Shown here in pieces: positions 1 to 9,024 of a stretch of DNA of 64,000 bases. How positions within the stretch are numbered: the stretch's first letter is position 1; each line of letters starts with the position of its first letter. Source of the stretch: Segetibacter sp. 3557_3 (GTDB taxonomy: Bacteria; Bacteroidota; Bacteroidia; Chitinophagales; Chitinophagaceae); assembly GCF_004354985.1 (NCBI RefSeq), contig NZ_SMSK01000014.1, positions 62,001 through 126,000 on the forward strand, in the 5' to 3' direction. The position numbers were made by a program, and so were the translations under genes. A model generated the notes under the pieces. That model was not told the DNA's origin, did no database searches, and saw only the letters and a program-made list of their open reading frames with translations.

Positions 1-3
1 CAA

Positions 4-1170
4 CTAAAGCACCACCTCATGTCGCTGGAAAGGGATGGCTGGATCGAAGATGTAGCGGTAAGTAATCATGCGCCGGCTTTGTGTTCCACCGATTGCCTTA
101 TAAATGCCCAGCATCCGGGGGTTCCAATCGCCGGCCCAACCCATTTCGATGAGGTCGTATTTGGCTTCTTTTCGAATAACAAGGGTACCTGAGTAGATCA
201 TGAACGCGTCGATGCCCAGGGCCTGGAACTTGGGGACAATGCCAAAGGCTACCCCATTGATTTTACGCGAAGGTTTAAATTTCTTCAGCCAAAGGAACCA
301 TAACTTCTGCAGCAATCCGAACCGGCCCTTGAAGTATTTAAAGTACTGGTTGATATCCGGAATGTTGATCCACATGCCTATCGGCTGTTCTTTGTAATAA
401 GCAAACCAGACGAGGCTCTCATCCATGACCGGCTTCATTTTCTTGAAGATCTTCAAAGCCTGTGCAGCGGAAATTTCTTTGCCGGAATCGTGTTGTGCCC
501 AGGCGGCATTGTAGATTTCGGAGAAGTCGCTGGCGTATTTTTCGAGTTTATCTTTTTCGATGTGCCTTGCCGCATAATCGGGTTTGGCCGCAAACTTTGC
601 ATGCCGTTCGGGATACTTTTCGCTGAGTGTGCCGTATACCTGTAAGGTGTAGTAAAACTGGTTGTAGAAATTATTGAAGCCATACGCTTCGAACAACTGC
701 TCGTAATAGGGCGGATTGAACGAAATGCCATACATAGGTTCTTTGTTGAAACCTTCGACCATGAGACCCCACCATTTGTCGCGTTCGAGAAAGTTAACGG
801 GTCCATCCATAGCCTGCTTACCTTTTTGTTGGAGCCATTTTTTAGCGGTGTCGAACAACAGGTTTGCGGCGGCCTGGTCGTTTATACAATCGAAAAAACC
901 GATACATCCGGCCGGGAACGTGTCGCCTTTGTTGGTATATTTTTCAGACGTAAATGCGGCAATACGGCCAATGGTTTTACCCTCATCCGATTGAAGAATC
1001 CAACGGATTGCTTCACCGTGCCTGAAGGCCTTATTTGTTTTTGGATCAAATACGTCCTCAACCTCTTTTGTAATTGGCTGTATGTATTTGGGATTTGCGC
1101 GGTTTAAGCTAACGTTAATCTGTATAAACTCCCTTGCCGTTGAACTATTCCCGACTTCGATCACTTTCAT
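4..1170 (-). CDS. Putative GNAT-like acyltransferase, 388 aa
   Basis: A soluble protein of about 388 residues that resembles the uncharacterised GNAT-fold proteins common in Bacteroidota; this is a judgement from overall character (mixed alpha/beta, aromatic-rich, motifs such as GRIAAF near residue 65 and WAGDWNP near the C-terminus), not from a catalytic motif. The reading frame is open further upstream, but that extension would lie inside the permease gene. I chose the ATG at 1170, giving MKVIEVGNSS, which overlaps the end of the upstream permease by 26 nt and suggests translational coupling. The substrate cannot be inferred. The stop lies 4 bases from the window edge and the gene is complete. 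Confidence 0.6.
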   Translation of the reverse strand: MKVIEVGNSSTAREFIQINVSLNRANPKYIQPITKEVEDVFDPKTNKAFRHGEAIRWILQSDEGKTIGRIAAFTSEKYTNKGDTFPAGCIGFFDCINDQAAANLLFDTAKKWLQQKGKQAMDGPVNFLERDKWWGLMVEGFNKEPMYGISFNPPYYEQLFEAYGFNNFYNQFYYTLQVYGTLSEKYPERHAKFAAKPDYAARHIEKDKLEKYASDFSEIYNAAWAQHDSGKEISAAQALKIFKKMKPVMDESLVWFAYYKEQPIGMWINIPDINQYFKYFKGRFGLLQKLWFLWLKKFKPSRKINGVAFGIVPKFQALGIDAFMIYSGTLVIRKEAKYDLIEMGWAGDWNPRMLGIYKAIGGTQSRRMITYRYIFDPAIPFQRHEVVL

Positions 1171-2269
1171 GGTAAACTTTTTTCCTTTTTGTTGGCTGAC
1201 CCAGAAATGGGAGGTTAAACCGAACCGGAATTGTTCTTTTGCGCTGCACGGCAGGTTTACCACTCTGGAACTCCAGGTAATATAATTTAAGCAGGATGAT
1301 GAAATACGATATGAGTACCGGACCAAACACAAGACCGGAAATGCCAAAATACTTTATACCCATGATTACACCCAAAACGGTAATAATCGGATGCACATCG
1401 GCCATCTTTTTAGCCAGTACAAAACGAACCACGTTGTCGGTAAGGCCAAGCACGATTAATCCCCAGACCAATAAGAAGGAGCCCTGCCAACTGTGGCCCA
1501 TGGTGAAAAGGTAAACGCTTACCGGCAACCAGACCAATGCAGTACCAATTAGTGGCACAATAGATGAAAATGCGGTAATTACCGCCCAAAAACCGGCTTC
1601 GGGAACTCCTGCAATCAGGTAGCCAATGTAGCCGCAAAGCCCCTGTGCAACCGCAATTGCCGGCACGCCGACTGAATTACTAAAGGTGAGGTTGACCAGC
1701 TCTTTTCCAAACAATTCGATTTTCTCCCGCTTGAAAGGCAGGTAAAAAACGATTGCAGCCTCCATGCGGTTGATGTTGATGAGCATGAAGTAAAGGAAAA
1801 AATACAACATGGTGATGGTACCGAAGAAGTTGAGCCCTTCATTTAGCAATGATGAAATGGCCCCGGTTGCCTTGGCCTTTATGCCTGCAATATTTTCTTC
1901 GGTTAGAACGGCGATGTTGAACTGGTGCTGAATTCTATCCTGCAGGGAATGCAGGCTTTGTACCATGAGGTCGGGATTGGCGAGGTAATATTTACCCTTC
2001 ATGTACAACAGGTAGCTGATGATGAAGATCGGGACCATGATAATGATCACAGAAATAAACATCACGTAAACGGCTGCCGCCGTTCTCTTCCAACCTCTTT
2101 TTTTAACGAGCCGGTCCATCAGCCTGCGGCTAAGTATGTAGAAGATTACGGCGCCGAGAAATGCCGTAAAAAATTGGGACAGGCTGTAATACAACAGCAA
2201 TCCAAAAATGATGATTATGGAAAGGAAAATGTATCGGTTGATCTTTTGGTCGAGGGGCTTTTCCTCCAT
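1145..2269 (-). CDS. AI-2E family (UPF0118/PerM) transporter
   Basis: A 374-residue inner-membrane protein with about seven to eight hydrophobic segments. Two are close together at the N-terminus, then comes a loop of about 80 residues (LQDRIQHQFN region), and then a cluster of C-terminal helices. The segment GLTDNVVRFVLAKKMADVHP followed by a glycine-rich helix is typical of the AI-2E/PerM exporter family. The charged C-terminal tail (QPTKRKKVYHE) is cytoplasmic. Family members export diverse small solutes, so the name AI-2E should not be read as a substrate. It is the first gene of a two-gene minus-strand unit with the GNAT-like gene and is divergent from the small envelope genes starting near 2.4 kb. 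Confidence 0.85.
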   Translation of the reverse strand: MEEKPLDQKINRYIFLSIIIIFGLLLYYSLSQFFTAFLGAVIFYILSRRLMDRLVKKRGWKRTAAAVYVMFISVIIIMVPIFIISYLLYMKGKYYLANPDLMVQSLHSLQDRIQHQFNIAVLTEENIAGIKAKATGAISSLLNEGLNFFGTITMLYFFLYFMLININRMEAAIVFYLPFKREKIELFGKELVNLTFSNSVGVPAIAVAQGLCGYIGYLIAGVPEAGFWAVITAFSSIVPLIGTALVWLPVSVYLFTMGHSWQGSFLLVWGLIVLGLTDNVVRFVLAKKMADVHPIITVLGVIMGIKYFGISGLVFGPVLISYFIILLKLYYLEFQSGKPAVQRKRTIPVRFNLPFLGQPTKRKKVYHESDRSRE

Positions 2270-2303
2270 ACTGTATATTTAGCAGCGGTTTGTACGAAAT
2301 CGG

Positions 2304-2311
2304 TAAATTTG
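2304..2311 (+). promoter_or_regulatory. Possible -7 element (TANNTTTG) for the 2423 gene
   Basis: TAAATTTG matches the Bacteroidota -7 consensus TAnnTTTG and lies in the divergent intergenic region, downstream of the start of the minus-strand permease gene. No convincing -33 TTTG lies at the expected spacing, so this is a single-element match only. Confidence 0.3.
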
Positions 2312-2422
2312 AAAAGCCCAAATATAACATTGTTTAACAGCTGGGTTTATCAAAAAAATATGTTTCGCATGGCCGGATTTTTATACAACCTCCTGAAGTT
2401 CGTTCAATCTAAAGATTCGAAA

Positions 2423-2794
2423 ATGGAAACCGAGAAAACCTTCTTTGAAGACGTGCAACAGAGGGTAGAGCGTTATGTACAAGACAGGCTCCTGTTGGCA
2501 AAACTGGAAGCGACTGAAAAGATTGCCGGTGTGGCCCCGAAGATGTTTCTTGTGTTGGCGCTGGCGTTTATTGGCTTCTTTATCGTAATGATTGCAAGCT
2601 TTTTGTTGGGCTATTTCTTTAGCTTGTTAACCGGCAGCGTATTCGCGGGCTTTGGGATTATCCTGGGCATATACATCGTAATCTTTTTTGTGATGATATT
2701 GTTGTACAAGCGCTACATTAAACAGGCACTCGCTAACATGATCGTTAAAATGATGTTTTCAAAATCAAACGGGGAAGTACACCATGACGCATGA
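2423..2794 (+). CDS. Phage-holin/YqjE-like small membrane protein
   Basis: About 123 residues from the ATG at 2423 (METEKTFFED). It has an amphipathic N-terminal helix (VQQRVERYVQDRLLLAKLEA), two strongly hydrophobic helices around residues 45-95, and a basic C-terminal tail. This is the layout of the Phage_holin_3_6/YqjE superfamily of Bacteroidota, which are general envelope proteins and not necessarily phage derived. An in-frame ATG at 2360 (MFRMAGFLY) is an alternative start. The frame overlaps the next gene by 11 nt, so the two are probably co-transcribed and coupled. Confidence 0.7.
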   Translation: METEKTFFEDVQQRVERYVQDRLLLAKLEATEKIAGVAPKMFLVLALAFIGFFIVMIASFLLGYFFSLLTGSVFAGFGIILGIYIVIFFVMILLYKRYIKQALANMIVKMMFSKSNGEVHHDA

Positions 2795-3107
2795 CTTATC
2801 GCATATTAACAGCCTTGAAACGTTGCGAACAGAAAAGAGGGTGATTCGCAATAGCTTGAACCAGCAGGAGGCTGATCTGAAACGGAAGATGCAGGAATTA
2901 CCGGCAGAACTCGCCGCGGCGGGCGCAAACACTTTGATACCAAAGATGCTTCGGGGTAAGGTGACTAATACGGCGTTGAAAGGTGGAAAGTTCCTGATCA
3001 ATAAGTTTTTTGTTGACAGCAATGGTCCGAAACTCTTGTCGGGACCCGGCAAGCCCGGTGTATTATCGGTGGTTAAAAACGTTTTTAAGCTGATCAGGAA
3101 AAAATAA
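2784..3107 (+). CDS. Conserved hypothetical protein, 107 aa
   Basis: A basic 107-residue protein with an N-terminal helical, coiled-coil-like stretch (LRTEKRVIRNSLNQQEADLK) and a C-terminus rich in Gly, Pro and Lys ending VFKLIRKK. There is no signal peptide and no strong membrane helix. It begins inside the end of the YqjE-like gene, which implies coupled translation and a shared role at the envelope. I do not recognise a named family. It ends 16 bases before the stop codon of the convergent MutS-like gene. Confidence 0.65.
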   Translation: MTHDLSHINSLETLRTEKRVIRNSLNQQEADLKRKMQELPAELAAAGANTLIPKMLRGKVTNTALKGGKFLINKFFVDSNGPKLLSGPGKPGVLSVVKNVFKLIRKK

Positions 3108-3123
3108 GCCCGGCAACAAATTT

Positions 3124-4440
3124 CTACAGGTTTTCAAGCATGTTTACAACACCTTCTCTTTTGAGAATCAGGTACCCCAGCCGGTCGTTGCTGATACCAT
3201 CCTTTAAGTGGTAATTAAAGATCAATTGGTCTTCCTGCACGCTCGTCTCGAAAAACTTAAACTGGATATTAGGAAACTGCCTTAACGGCTCGCCGATTTC
3301 GTACAGGTGGGTCGATAAGATGAATAATGCATTTTTCATTTTACGCAACCCTTCGATGACTGAAGTGCTGCACTTCATTGCGTCCTGAACATTGGTGCCT
3401 TTAAAAAGCTCATCGATAAGAATTAGCCAATTGCGCCCATCGTTGATTTTTACGATCGTCTTTTTGATGCGCTGGACTTCGTTGAAAAAGTAGCTTTCGC
3501 CTTTTGTAATGTTATCTTCTACCTGGATGTTACTTAATAAACCATCGAAGATGCTTAATTCAAGACTCGTTGCAGGCACGCCCATACCAATGTGCGCAAG
3601 GTACACGGAAACGCCGACGGCCTTGATGAAGGTACTCTTACCTGCCATGTTGGCCCCGGTTAGAAACAAGAAGTTGCGGTCTGGCTGCAGGTCCACATCA
3701 TACGAAACCGGTTCAGGGATCATCAGGTGAAATAAACCCGTAGCTTTTACGGATGGCGCATTTTCTTTGTTGAAGACGGGGAACACAAAATCCTTCCTGG
3801 TACTTGCTACGGCAAAGCTGTAATAGGCGTCGAGCCTGCTGTAGAGCTCGACCAGTTCAAATGCTTCCTGCTTAAAGTTGCGACGAAGAAAGTTTCCGAA
3901 AGTGATCACATTTGCCGCGGAAAGTTTCTGCCCTTTATTCCAGGCAAGCATATCACTCACAACCGGCTTGCGCAGCAACATGCTAATCCTTTCGAGCATG
4001 TTCCGCAACAAGGGCGGGAGCTCTTCTGTTCCAAAGAGATCAACAATATACTTAAGACCTTTTACGAAGTCGATGAAATGATTGACCGAATATTTAACGA
4101 GTGAATAATCAGGCGCGTTCAGGAACCTGTAAGAAAGCGCGTTAAGCGTATTTGCCTGTGCGGGAAGATCGCCAATCGAGGAGTCGTAAAATTTATCGAT
4201 TACCATTACTGTTCCGTTGGTGATCGTTGCAGGCCATTTGTCGAGCCTGCCGATGATCAGCTGAATGGTCCGCTGTGTTTCCGTGATTTTGGACAACTCA
4301 CTAAAAGGGTGCGCCAGTAGAAAACGCAGCCATTCCTTTCCCCTGATGGTGGTGGTATAATCCAGGTGGTGTAGCACGGATTGCTCTTCCTCCGAATGAA
4401 AAATGGAAAGGTCGTTTAAAGTGGTTTTATCAATCTGCAT
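3124..4440 (-). CDS. MutS-related ATPase lacking mismatch-recognition domain
   Basis: A 438-residue protein made of the MutS core (helical lever region, about residues 30-240) followed by the ABC-type ATPase (about 250-438). Walker A is TGANMAGKST at about 261-270; Walker B and the following D-loop are in WLILIDELFKGTN. It lacks the N-terminal mismatch-binding domain (Phe-X-Glu), the connector, and a C-terminal Smr domain. It is therefore neither canonical MutS nor MutS2, but one of the short MutS-like ATPases frequent in Bacteroidota whose role is unknown. It stands alone, convergent with the 2784 gene. Confidence 0.85.
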   Translation of the reverse strand: MQIDKTTLNDLSIFHSEEEQSVLHHLDYTTTIRGKEWLRFLLAHPFSELSKITETQRTIQLIIGRLDKWPATITNGTVMVIDKFYDSSIGDLPAQANTLNALSYRFLNAPDYSLVKYSVNHFIDFVKGLKYIVDLFGTEELPPLLRNMLERISMLLRKPVVSDMLAWNKGQKLSAANVITFGNFLRRNFKQEAFELVELYSRLDAYYSFAVASTRKDFVFPVFNKENAPSVKATGLFHLMIPEPVSYDVDLQPDRNFLFLTGANMAGKSTFIKAVGVSVYLAHIGMGVPATSLELSIFDGLLSNIQVEDNITKGESYFFNEVQRIKKTIVKINDGRNWLILIDELFKGTNVQDAMKCSTSVIEGLRKMKNALFILSTHLYEIGEPLRQFPNIQFKFFETSVQEDQLIFNYHLKDGISNDRLGYLILKREGVVNMLENL

Positions 4441-4535
4441 TCGCGGTAGGGGCTAACCCTGTTTTTATGGCTGATGTGAATGAATGAACAATACTTTGAA
4501 TAAGTATGCCAGCTTATTTTGTAGAAACCCCGCAA

Positions 4536-5912
4536 TTAGCGTGAGAACTGCAGGCGTTCACCTTTTTGAGATTCATCCCATTGACCGTTTCCATATACGA
4601 GATTGCCATTTACAAACGTATGGGTTATCCGGGCGCTCATTGTTGTTTGCTCGAGAGGACTCCAGCCACATTTGTAAAGAATGTTTTCCGGGGTGATGAC
4701 TTGCTTTGCATTCGGATCAACCATTACGAGGTCGGCATAGTAGCCTTCGCGGATATAGCCCCGATCTTTAATACCAAAACACTCTGCAACTGCATGACTC
4801 ATTTTACTTACGACCTGACCGATAGATATCCTGCCTTCCTGAACATAGTTGAGCATCATCAAAAGGGTGTGTTGAACGAGGGGGAGTCCGGCATGGGAGT
4901 GCTCGTAAAGCGTTTCGGGCACCAGGTCGAGTCCGCCATCGGCATTGCGGAGGTAGCCTTTCTCCTGCAGGGTATGTGGCGCATGATCGGTTGCAATCAC
5001 ATCGAGCCTCCCGTCGAGCAAGGCGGTCCATAAAGCAGAACGGTGATGGGGTGCTTTAATCGCCGGGTTACACTTAATGCGGTTGCCCAGCACTGAATAA
5101 TCATCACCCGTAAAATGAAGATGGTGCACGCAAACTTCAGCGGTAATCCGCTTCTCATTAAGGGGCAGGGTGGTAAACAGGTCCAGTTCTTTTTCAGTGC
5201 TGATGTGCAGAATGTGTAACCGGGTATTGTGCTTTTTTGCGAGCTGAACGGCCTTTAATGAAGATTGGTAGCAAGCCTCCTCGTCTCTTATGATGAGGTG
5301 GTCCGCCGGATCCAATAGGCCTTTTCGGGTCTTCAGCGTTTCGTAATTCCTTTTGATGATTGCCTCCTCCTCGCAGTGGGTGGCAATGAGCAAATCGACG
5401 CCCGCAAACACCCGTTCAAGACTCTCCGGGTTATCAACCAACAGGTTTCCTGTAGACGAACCCATAAATACCTTGACGCCGCACACCGAGTTTTTCTTAT
5501 CATTTGTCTTTAGCACCTCCCCGATGTTGTCGTTGCCGGTACCCATGTAAAAAGAGTAATTGGCCAGGGATGACTTTGAAGCGATACTATACTTTTCCTC
5601 CAGTAGTTCCTGGGTAAAAACCGGGGGAACGGTATTGGGCATCTCCATAAAACTGGTTACCCCACCTGCAACTGCAGCCTTGGATTCTGTGTAGATGCTT
5701 GCTTTGTGGGTAAGGCCAGGCTCCCTGAAATGCACCTGGTCGTCGATTACACCGGGTAATAAAAACTGTTCTTTTCCGTTTATTTCGAGGACTTTCTCTT
5801 TAACCTGTATGCCTTGGCCGATTTTTTCGATGCGGCCTTCTTTTATAAATACATCACCGGCTATTGTTCTATTTTCGTTTACTATCCAGATATCTTTAAG
5901 GAGGTAGTTCAT
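4536..5912 (-). CDS. pyrC: Dihydroorotase
   Basis: Catalyses the reversible cyclisation of N-carbamoyl-aspartate to dihydroorotate in pyrimidine synthesis. The amidohydrolase fold is shown by VIDDQVHFREPG (about residue 55), the candidate carboxylated lysine in GVKVFMGSSTG, the metal histidines in IATHCEEE and LHILHIST, and the catalytic Asp in VIATDHAPH. The first metal site reads QVH where many family members have HVH; I recall this as usual in Bacteroidota dihydroorotases but cannot align it here. I placed the start at the ATG at 5912 (MNYLLKDIWIV), preceded by a good AAGGAGG-like sequence, giving 458 residues. It is divergent from the barrel gene with a gap of only 31 bp. Confidence 0.9.
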   Translation of the reverse strand: MNYLLKDIWIVNENRTIAGDVFIKEGRIEKIGQGIQVKEKVLEINGKEQFLLPGVIDDQVHFREPGLTHKASIYTESKAAVAGGVTSFMEMPNTVPPVFTQELLEEKYSIASKSSLANYSFYMGTGNDNIGEVLKTNDKKNSVCGVKVFMGSSTGNLLVDNPESLERVFAGVDLLIATHCEEEAIIKRNYETLKTRKGLLDPADHLIIRDEEACYQSSLKAVQLAKKHNTRLHILHISTEKELDLFTTLPLNEKRITAEVCVHHLHFTGDDYSVLGNRIKCNPAIKAPHHRSALWTALLDGRLDVIATDHAPHTLQEKGYLRNADGGLDLVPETLYEHSHAGLPLVQHTLLMMLNYVQEGRISIGQVVSKMSHAVAECFGIKDRGYIREGYYADLVMVDPNAKQVITPENILYKCGWSPLEQTTMSARITHTFVNGNLVYGNGQWDESQKGERLQFSR

Positions 5913-5943
5913 CAAAATGATTTTTCTTTCGAATTCGTAACCC

Positions 5944-7641
5944 ATGCAAATTATTAAATCCGTATCCAGTGTCTTCATTTTTTTGTTTCCTCTTTGTGTA
6001 GTCGCCCAGTCTGGCTATTTGTTGCCGGGAACCAAAGAGCAGCAATTGATCAACAGGCTGGAAATAAAAGCTGGGACAAATGAGCAACTGAACTTTTCGA
6101 CAATAAGACCCTATAATCGAAAATATGTTGTTCATGAAGTGGAGCTCCTGGATAGTTTGCACGATGCGGGTGATGTTAATGCACCAAAACTTACGGAAAC
6201 CGATCGGTACAACATCGACAGGTTCCTGATGAACAATAGTGAATGGTCTAAACCAAGAGAATCTTTTAGCAGCAAAAAGCCAATCCTGAAACATTTTTAC
6301 AAGTCGCCCGGGAACCTGCTGGAAGTAAATAATCCTGATTTCTTCCTGGTTGTTAACCCGCTCATCCAATACCAGCAAACGAAAGAGTCGGGTAATGATC
6401 AATTTCTTTTTTACAACAGCCGGGGGTTAACAGCTCGTGGAATGATTGACAAGAAGATCGGCTTCAATATTTATATCACCGATAACCAGGAGCGTAGCCC
6501 GAGGTATGTTCAGGAATGGATTACCAGGAACAATGCTGTTCCCGGAGCAGGTTTCTTCAAGCCTTTTATGAGCACTGGCGGAGTTGATTACCTGGATGTA
6601 CGGGGCACTGTTTCGTTCAGGATTTCGCGGCATGTAGACGCGCAGTTTGGTTATGACCGCAACTTTATCGGGGCGGGTTACCGCAGCCTTTTTTTGAGTG
6701 ATTTCTCAAACAATGCGGTATTCCTTAAGCTTAACACCCGGGTTTGGAAGTTTCACTACCAAAACCTGTTTATGGAACTGCAGCCACAGTTTGCCACAAC
6801 CCTTTCTAACGACAACAAGGTGTTGCCACGGAAATATTTCAGGAGTAATTACCTGAGCATCAATCCTACCAAATGGCTAAACCTGGGCCTGTTTGATGCG
6901 GTTACTTTTGGACGCAGAAACCGGTTTGACTTCCTTTACCTAACCCCTGTTATGTTCCTGAGGCCAGCTGAACAACAAGCAGGCAGCCCCGATAACGCGA
7001 TGCTTGGTTTTGATGCCAAAGCAAACATCAGGAAAACGTTGCAGGTATACGGGCAGTTTATTTTTGATGAATTTAAACTAAGCGAGCTGACCACCAACCG
7101 GGGCTGGTGGGCAAACAAGTACGGCTACCAGGTAGGTATGAAATACATTGATGCGTTTGGGATAAACAACCTCGACCTGCAGGTGGAAAGCAACAGGGTT
7201 CGGCCTTTTACGTATTCGCACTTTGATAGTGCAGCCGACTACACGCATTATAACCAGCCGTTCGCCCATCCTTTAGGAGCAAATTTCCAGGAGTACCTGG
7301 CCATTGCACGGTACCAGCCTTTTAAGAAATTGTACCTGCAAGCTAAGCTCATCCATTTCAGGCAGGGACTTGACTCGGGTTCACAGAATTATGGCGCAAA
7401 TCCAAGACGTGTTTATATCAACAGGCCACAGGGAGACTATGGTTATGTTGTTGGAGGTGGCAACAAGGTCACCAGCAACAACCTGCAACTATTGGCCTCT
7501 TACGAAGTGCGTGAAAACCTGTTTTTAGACGCTGTGTTACAAAGAAGAACTTACAATACTGCAATCGGCCGAGATCAAAAAGCCAACATCATTTCTCTAG
7601 GGGTAAGGTGGAACATGGCCCGGCGCGATTTCGACTTTTAA
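5944..7641 (+). CDS. Outer-membrane beta-barrel protein, Wzi/RemB-like
   Basis: A 565-residue exported protein with a signal peptide (SVFIFLFPLCVVAQ, cleavage near residue 22), then alternating amphipathic strands with many aromatic residues and a C-terminus ending in a strand (ARRDFDF), as in outer-membrane barrels. The stretch around residues 235-265 (YDRNFIGAGYRSLFLSD followed by FLKLNTRVWKF) resembles the family annotated in Bacteroidota as gliding protein RemB or capsule-assembly Wzi-like; this is from memory. Its precise role (gliding adhesin export, capsule anchoring, or other) cannot be decided. It shares a very short divergent promoter region with pyrC. Confidence 0.7.
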   Translation: MQIIKSVSSVFIFLFPLCVVAQSGYLLPGTKEQQLINRLEIKAGTNEQLNFSTIRPYNRKYVVHEVELLDSLHDAGDVNAPKLTETDRYNIDRFLMNNSEWSKPRESFSSKKPILKHFYKSPGNLLEVNNPDFFLVVNPLIQYQQTKESGNDQFLFYNSRGLTARGMIDKKIGFNIYITDNQERSPRYVQEWITRNNAVPGAGFFKPFMSTGGVDYLDVRGTVSFRISRHVDAQFGYDRNFIGAGYRSLFLSDFSNNAVFLKLNTRVWKFHYQNLFMELQPQFATTLSNDNKVLPRKYFRSNYLSINPTKWLNLGLFDAVTFGRRNRFDFLYLTPVMFLRPAEQQAGSPDNAMLGFDAKANIRKTLQVYGQFIFDEFKLSELTTNRGWWANKYGYQVGMKYIDAFGINNLDLQVESNRVRPFTYSHFDSAADYTHYNQPFAHPLGANFQEYLAIARYQPFKKLYLQAKLIHFRQGLDSGSQNYGANPRRVYINRPQGDYGYVVGGGNKVTSNNLQLLASYEVRENLFLDAVLQRRTYNTAIGRDQKANIISLGVRWNMARRDFDF

Positions 7642-8090
7642 GCAGACTGGTTCAAAGACCACAGTCCTCCGGGGAAATCCCTGCTCTGATAATTCTGGTA
7701 GTTCAGTTTAGCAATTTATGGACCCGGCTGCAATAATTCTATAGATCATCGTTGCGCCGCGCCCCAACTTGTTAGCGGGTCGTACTCTTGTACCGCAAAG
7801 CATTGCGCGGCAACTAAAGTAAACGGCTAATCAAACAACGTCTGCTTAGCACTCACTCAACCTTGCGCTGCTATTTCTCCGACATATAGACGATCACAGG
7901 CCATCATCGCGGGGACCCGCTTCTGAGAAAGATGATCAAATGGATGCCGGAACCCGAAGCCGGATCAAATTAAAAAGTTTAATATGGCCGTAGCAATGCA
8001 ATACTTGCCGAATCGTGCTCTGTTGGCAGCCGCGGCAATACAAAAAGTCTTTAGCAATCCTTAAGTAATAAAATTGAAGGGTTGAACAGT
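7642..8090. other. Intergenic region without supported gene
   Basis: Convergent gap of about 450 bp between the barrel gene and the PorT-like gene. No convincing coding frame, tRNA or strong terminator was seen. Around 7783-7812 it carries CTTGTACCGCAAA followed by GC-rich inverted sequence, one member of a degenerate repeat family also visible near 15.27, 42.3 and 47.15 kb. Confidence 0.5.
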
Positions 8091-8837
8091 TTAGTCTTCG
8101 AGTATAATCGAGAAAACGATCATCCTCGATTGAAGTTTATCGAGAATGTTACTGTACTTAAGGTTGGCATCCCGGCTATGGATGTTTGTAAGTCCGTTGC
8201 TGAATTTGAGTTCAGGAGAAAACGTTACAAACGGGAAGTAGAAGTTGAAGCCGATACCCGCCTCAACACCAAAATCATCCCGTTTCAATTTCACCAGGTC
8301 CTCTGCATTCCGTGCTGAAGAGTTACTGGCCAGGTCCATGTCGTACTTAACCCCGGCCAACAGGTAGGTGCGGAAATTATTGATCCGATCACTGTTGAAC
8401 TTAACCTGGAACGGAAAGCTGACAATGGTTGATGGAAGTGTTTTTTTCTCGGTGAGTTGTTCGCCCAATCCCGGGTACTTTAAACTATAGGTAAAATATT
8501 TTGCTCCGCCAATGATCAGCTGCGGGTTAGCCCTAAGCGCAAACCTCGGAGACAGTTGAAGGGTACCAAGCAAACCCAAGGCTATTCCCCCGCTACTGCC
8601 TGGTTCAGCAGAAAGTACCGAGTCGTCCTGTAAAAATTTGGGATGTTTTGAGGGATGCAGCGACGAGTGATTGTAAGAAATAGACATACCGAAATAATAG
8701 GGCCACTGGTCGTGGTTCGGCCTGTTGAGTTCGTGGTACTGGCCAAAAACAGCCAGAGACAAAAAGAGGGACACAAAAAAAACTGAGCTCTGCTGTATTG
8801 TACGCCGACGGGCAACGTGCCCTTTACGATCAATCAT
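8091..8837 (-). CDS. porT: PorT/SprT-like type IX secretion outer-membrane protein
   Basis: A 248-residue exported protein: a basic N-terminus and signal helix (SSVFFVSLFLSLAVFGQ, about residues 17-33), then an eight-stranded-type barrel with strands such as YFGMSISYNH, FGVEAGIGFNFY and a C-terminal strand ending VFSIILED. PorT is required for type IX secretion in gliding and protein-secreting Bacteroidota. The assignment rests on the fold, the length, and its position directly downstream of ubiE, a gene order I recall as conserved. It lies 187 bp below ubiE on the same strand. Other small outer-membrane barrel families are possible. Confidence 0.75.
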   Translation of the reverse strand: MIDRKGHVARRRTIQQSSVFFVSLFLSLAVFGQYHELNRPNHDQWPYYFGMSISYNHSSLHPSKHPKFLQDDSVLSAEPGSSGGIALGLLGTLQLSPRFALRANPQLIIGGAKYFTYSLKYPGLGEQLTEKKTLPSTIVSFPFQVKFNSDRINNFRTYLLAGVKYDMDLASNSSARNAEDLVKLKRDDFGVEAGIGFNFYFPFVTFSPELKFSNGLTNIHSRDANLKYSNILDKLQSRMIVFSIILED

Positions 8838-9024
8838 CTATGAATTTTAATATGCTTTATACAAAATGCGTACAAACTATTCAATAAGCTTTTTTTTGAG
8901 GTCCGAAATTAGTGGGCTGATGGCATCCGGCCTAAACCATCGATCTAAGATGCTGTTAATATAACGTACCAAACCAGCAGATTGATATACCGGGAACGTA
9001 CATCAGGCAGCATCCGTGAATGTT

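Noticed and set aside
2424-3107. Prophage holin module
   Set aside because: The YqjE-like gene is a common chromosomal envelope family in Bacteroidota and no phage genes surround it.
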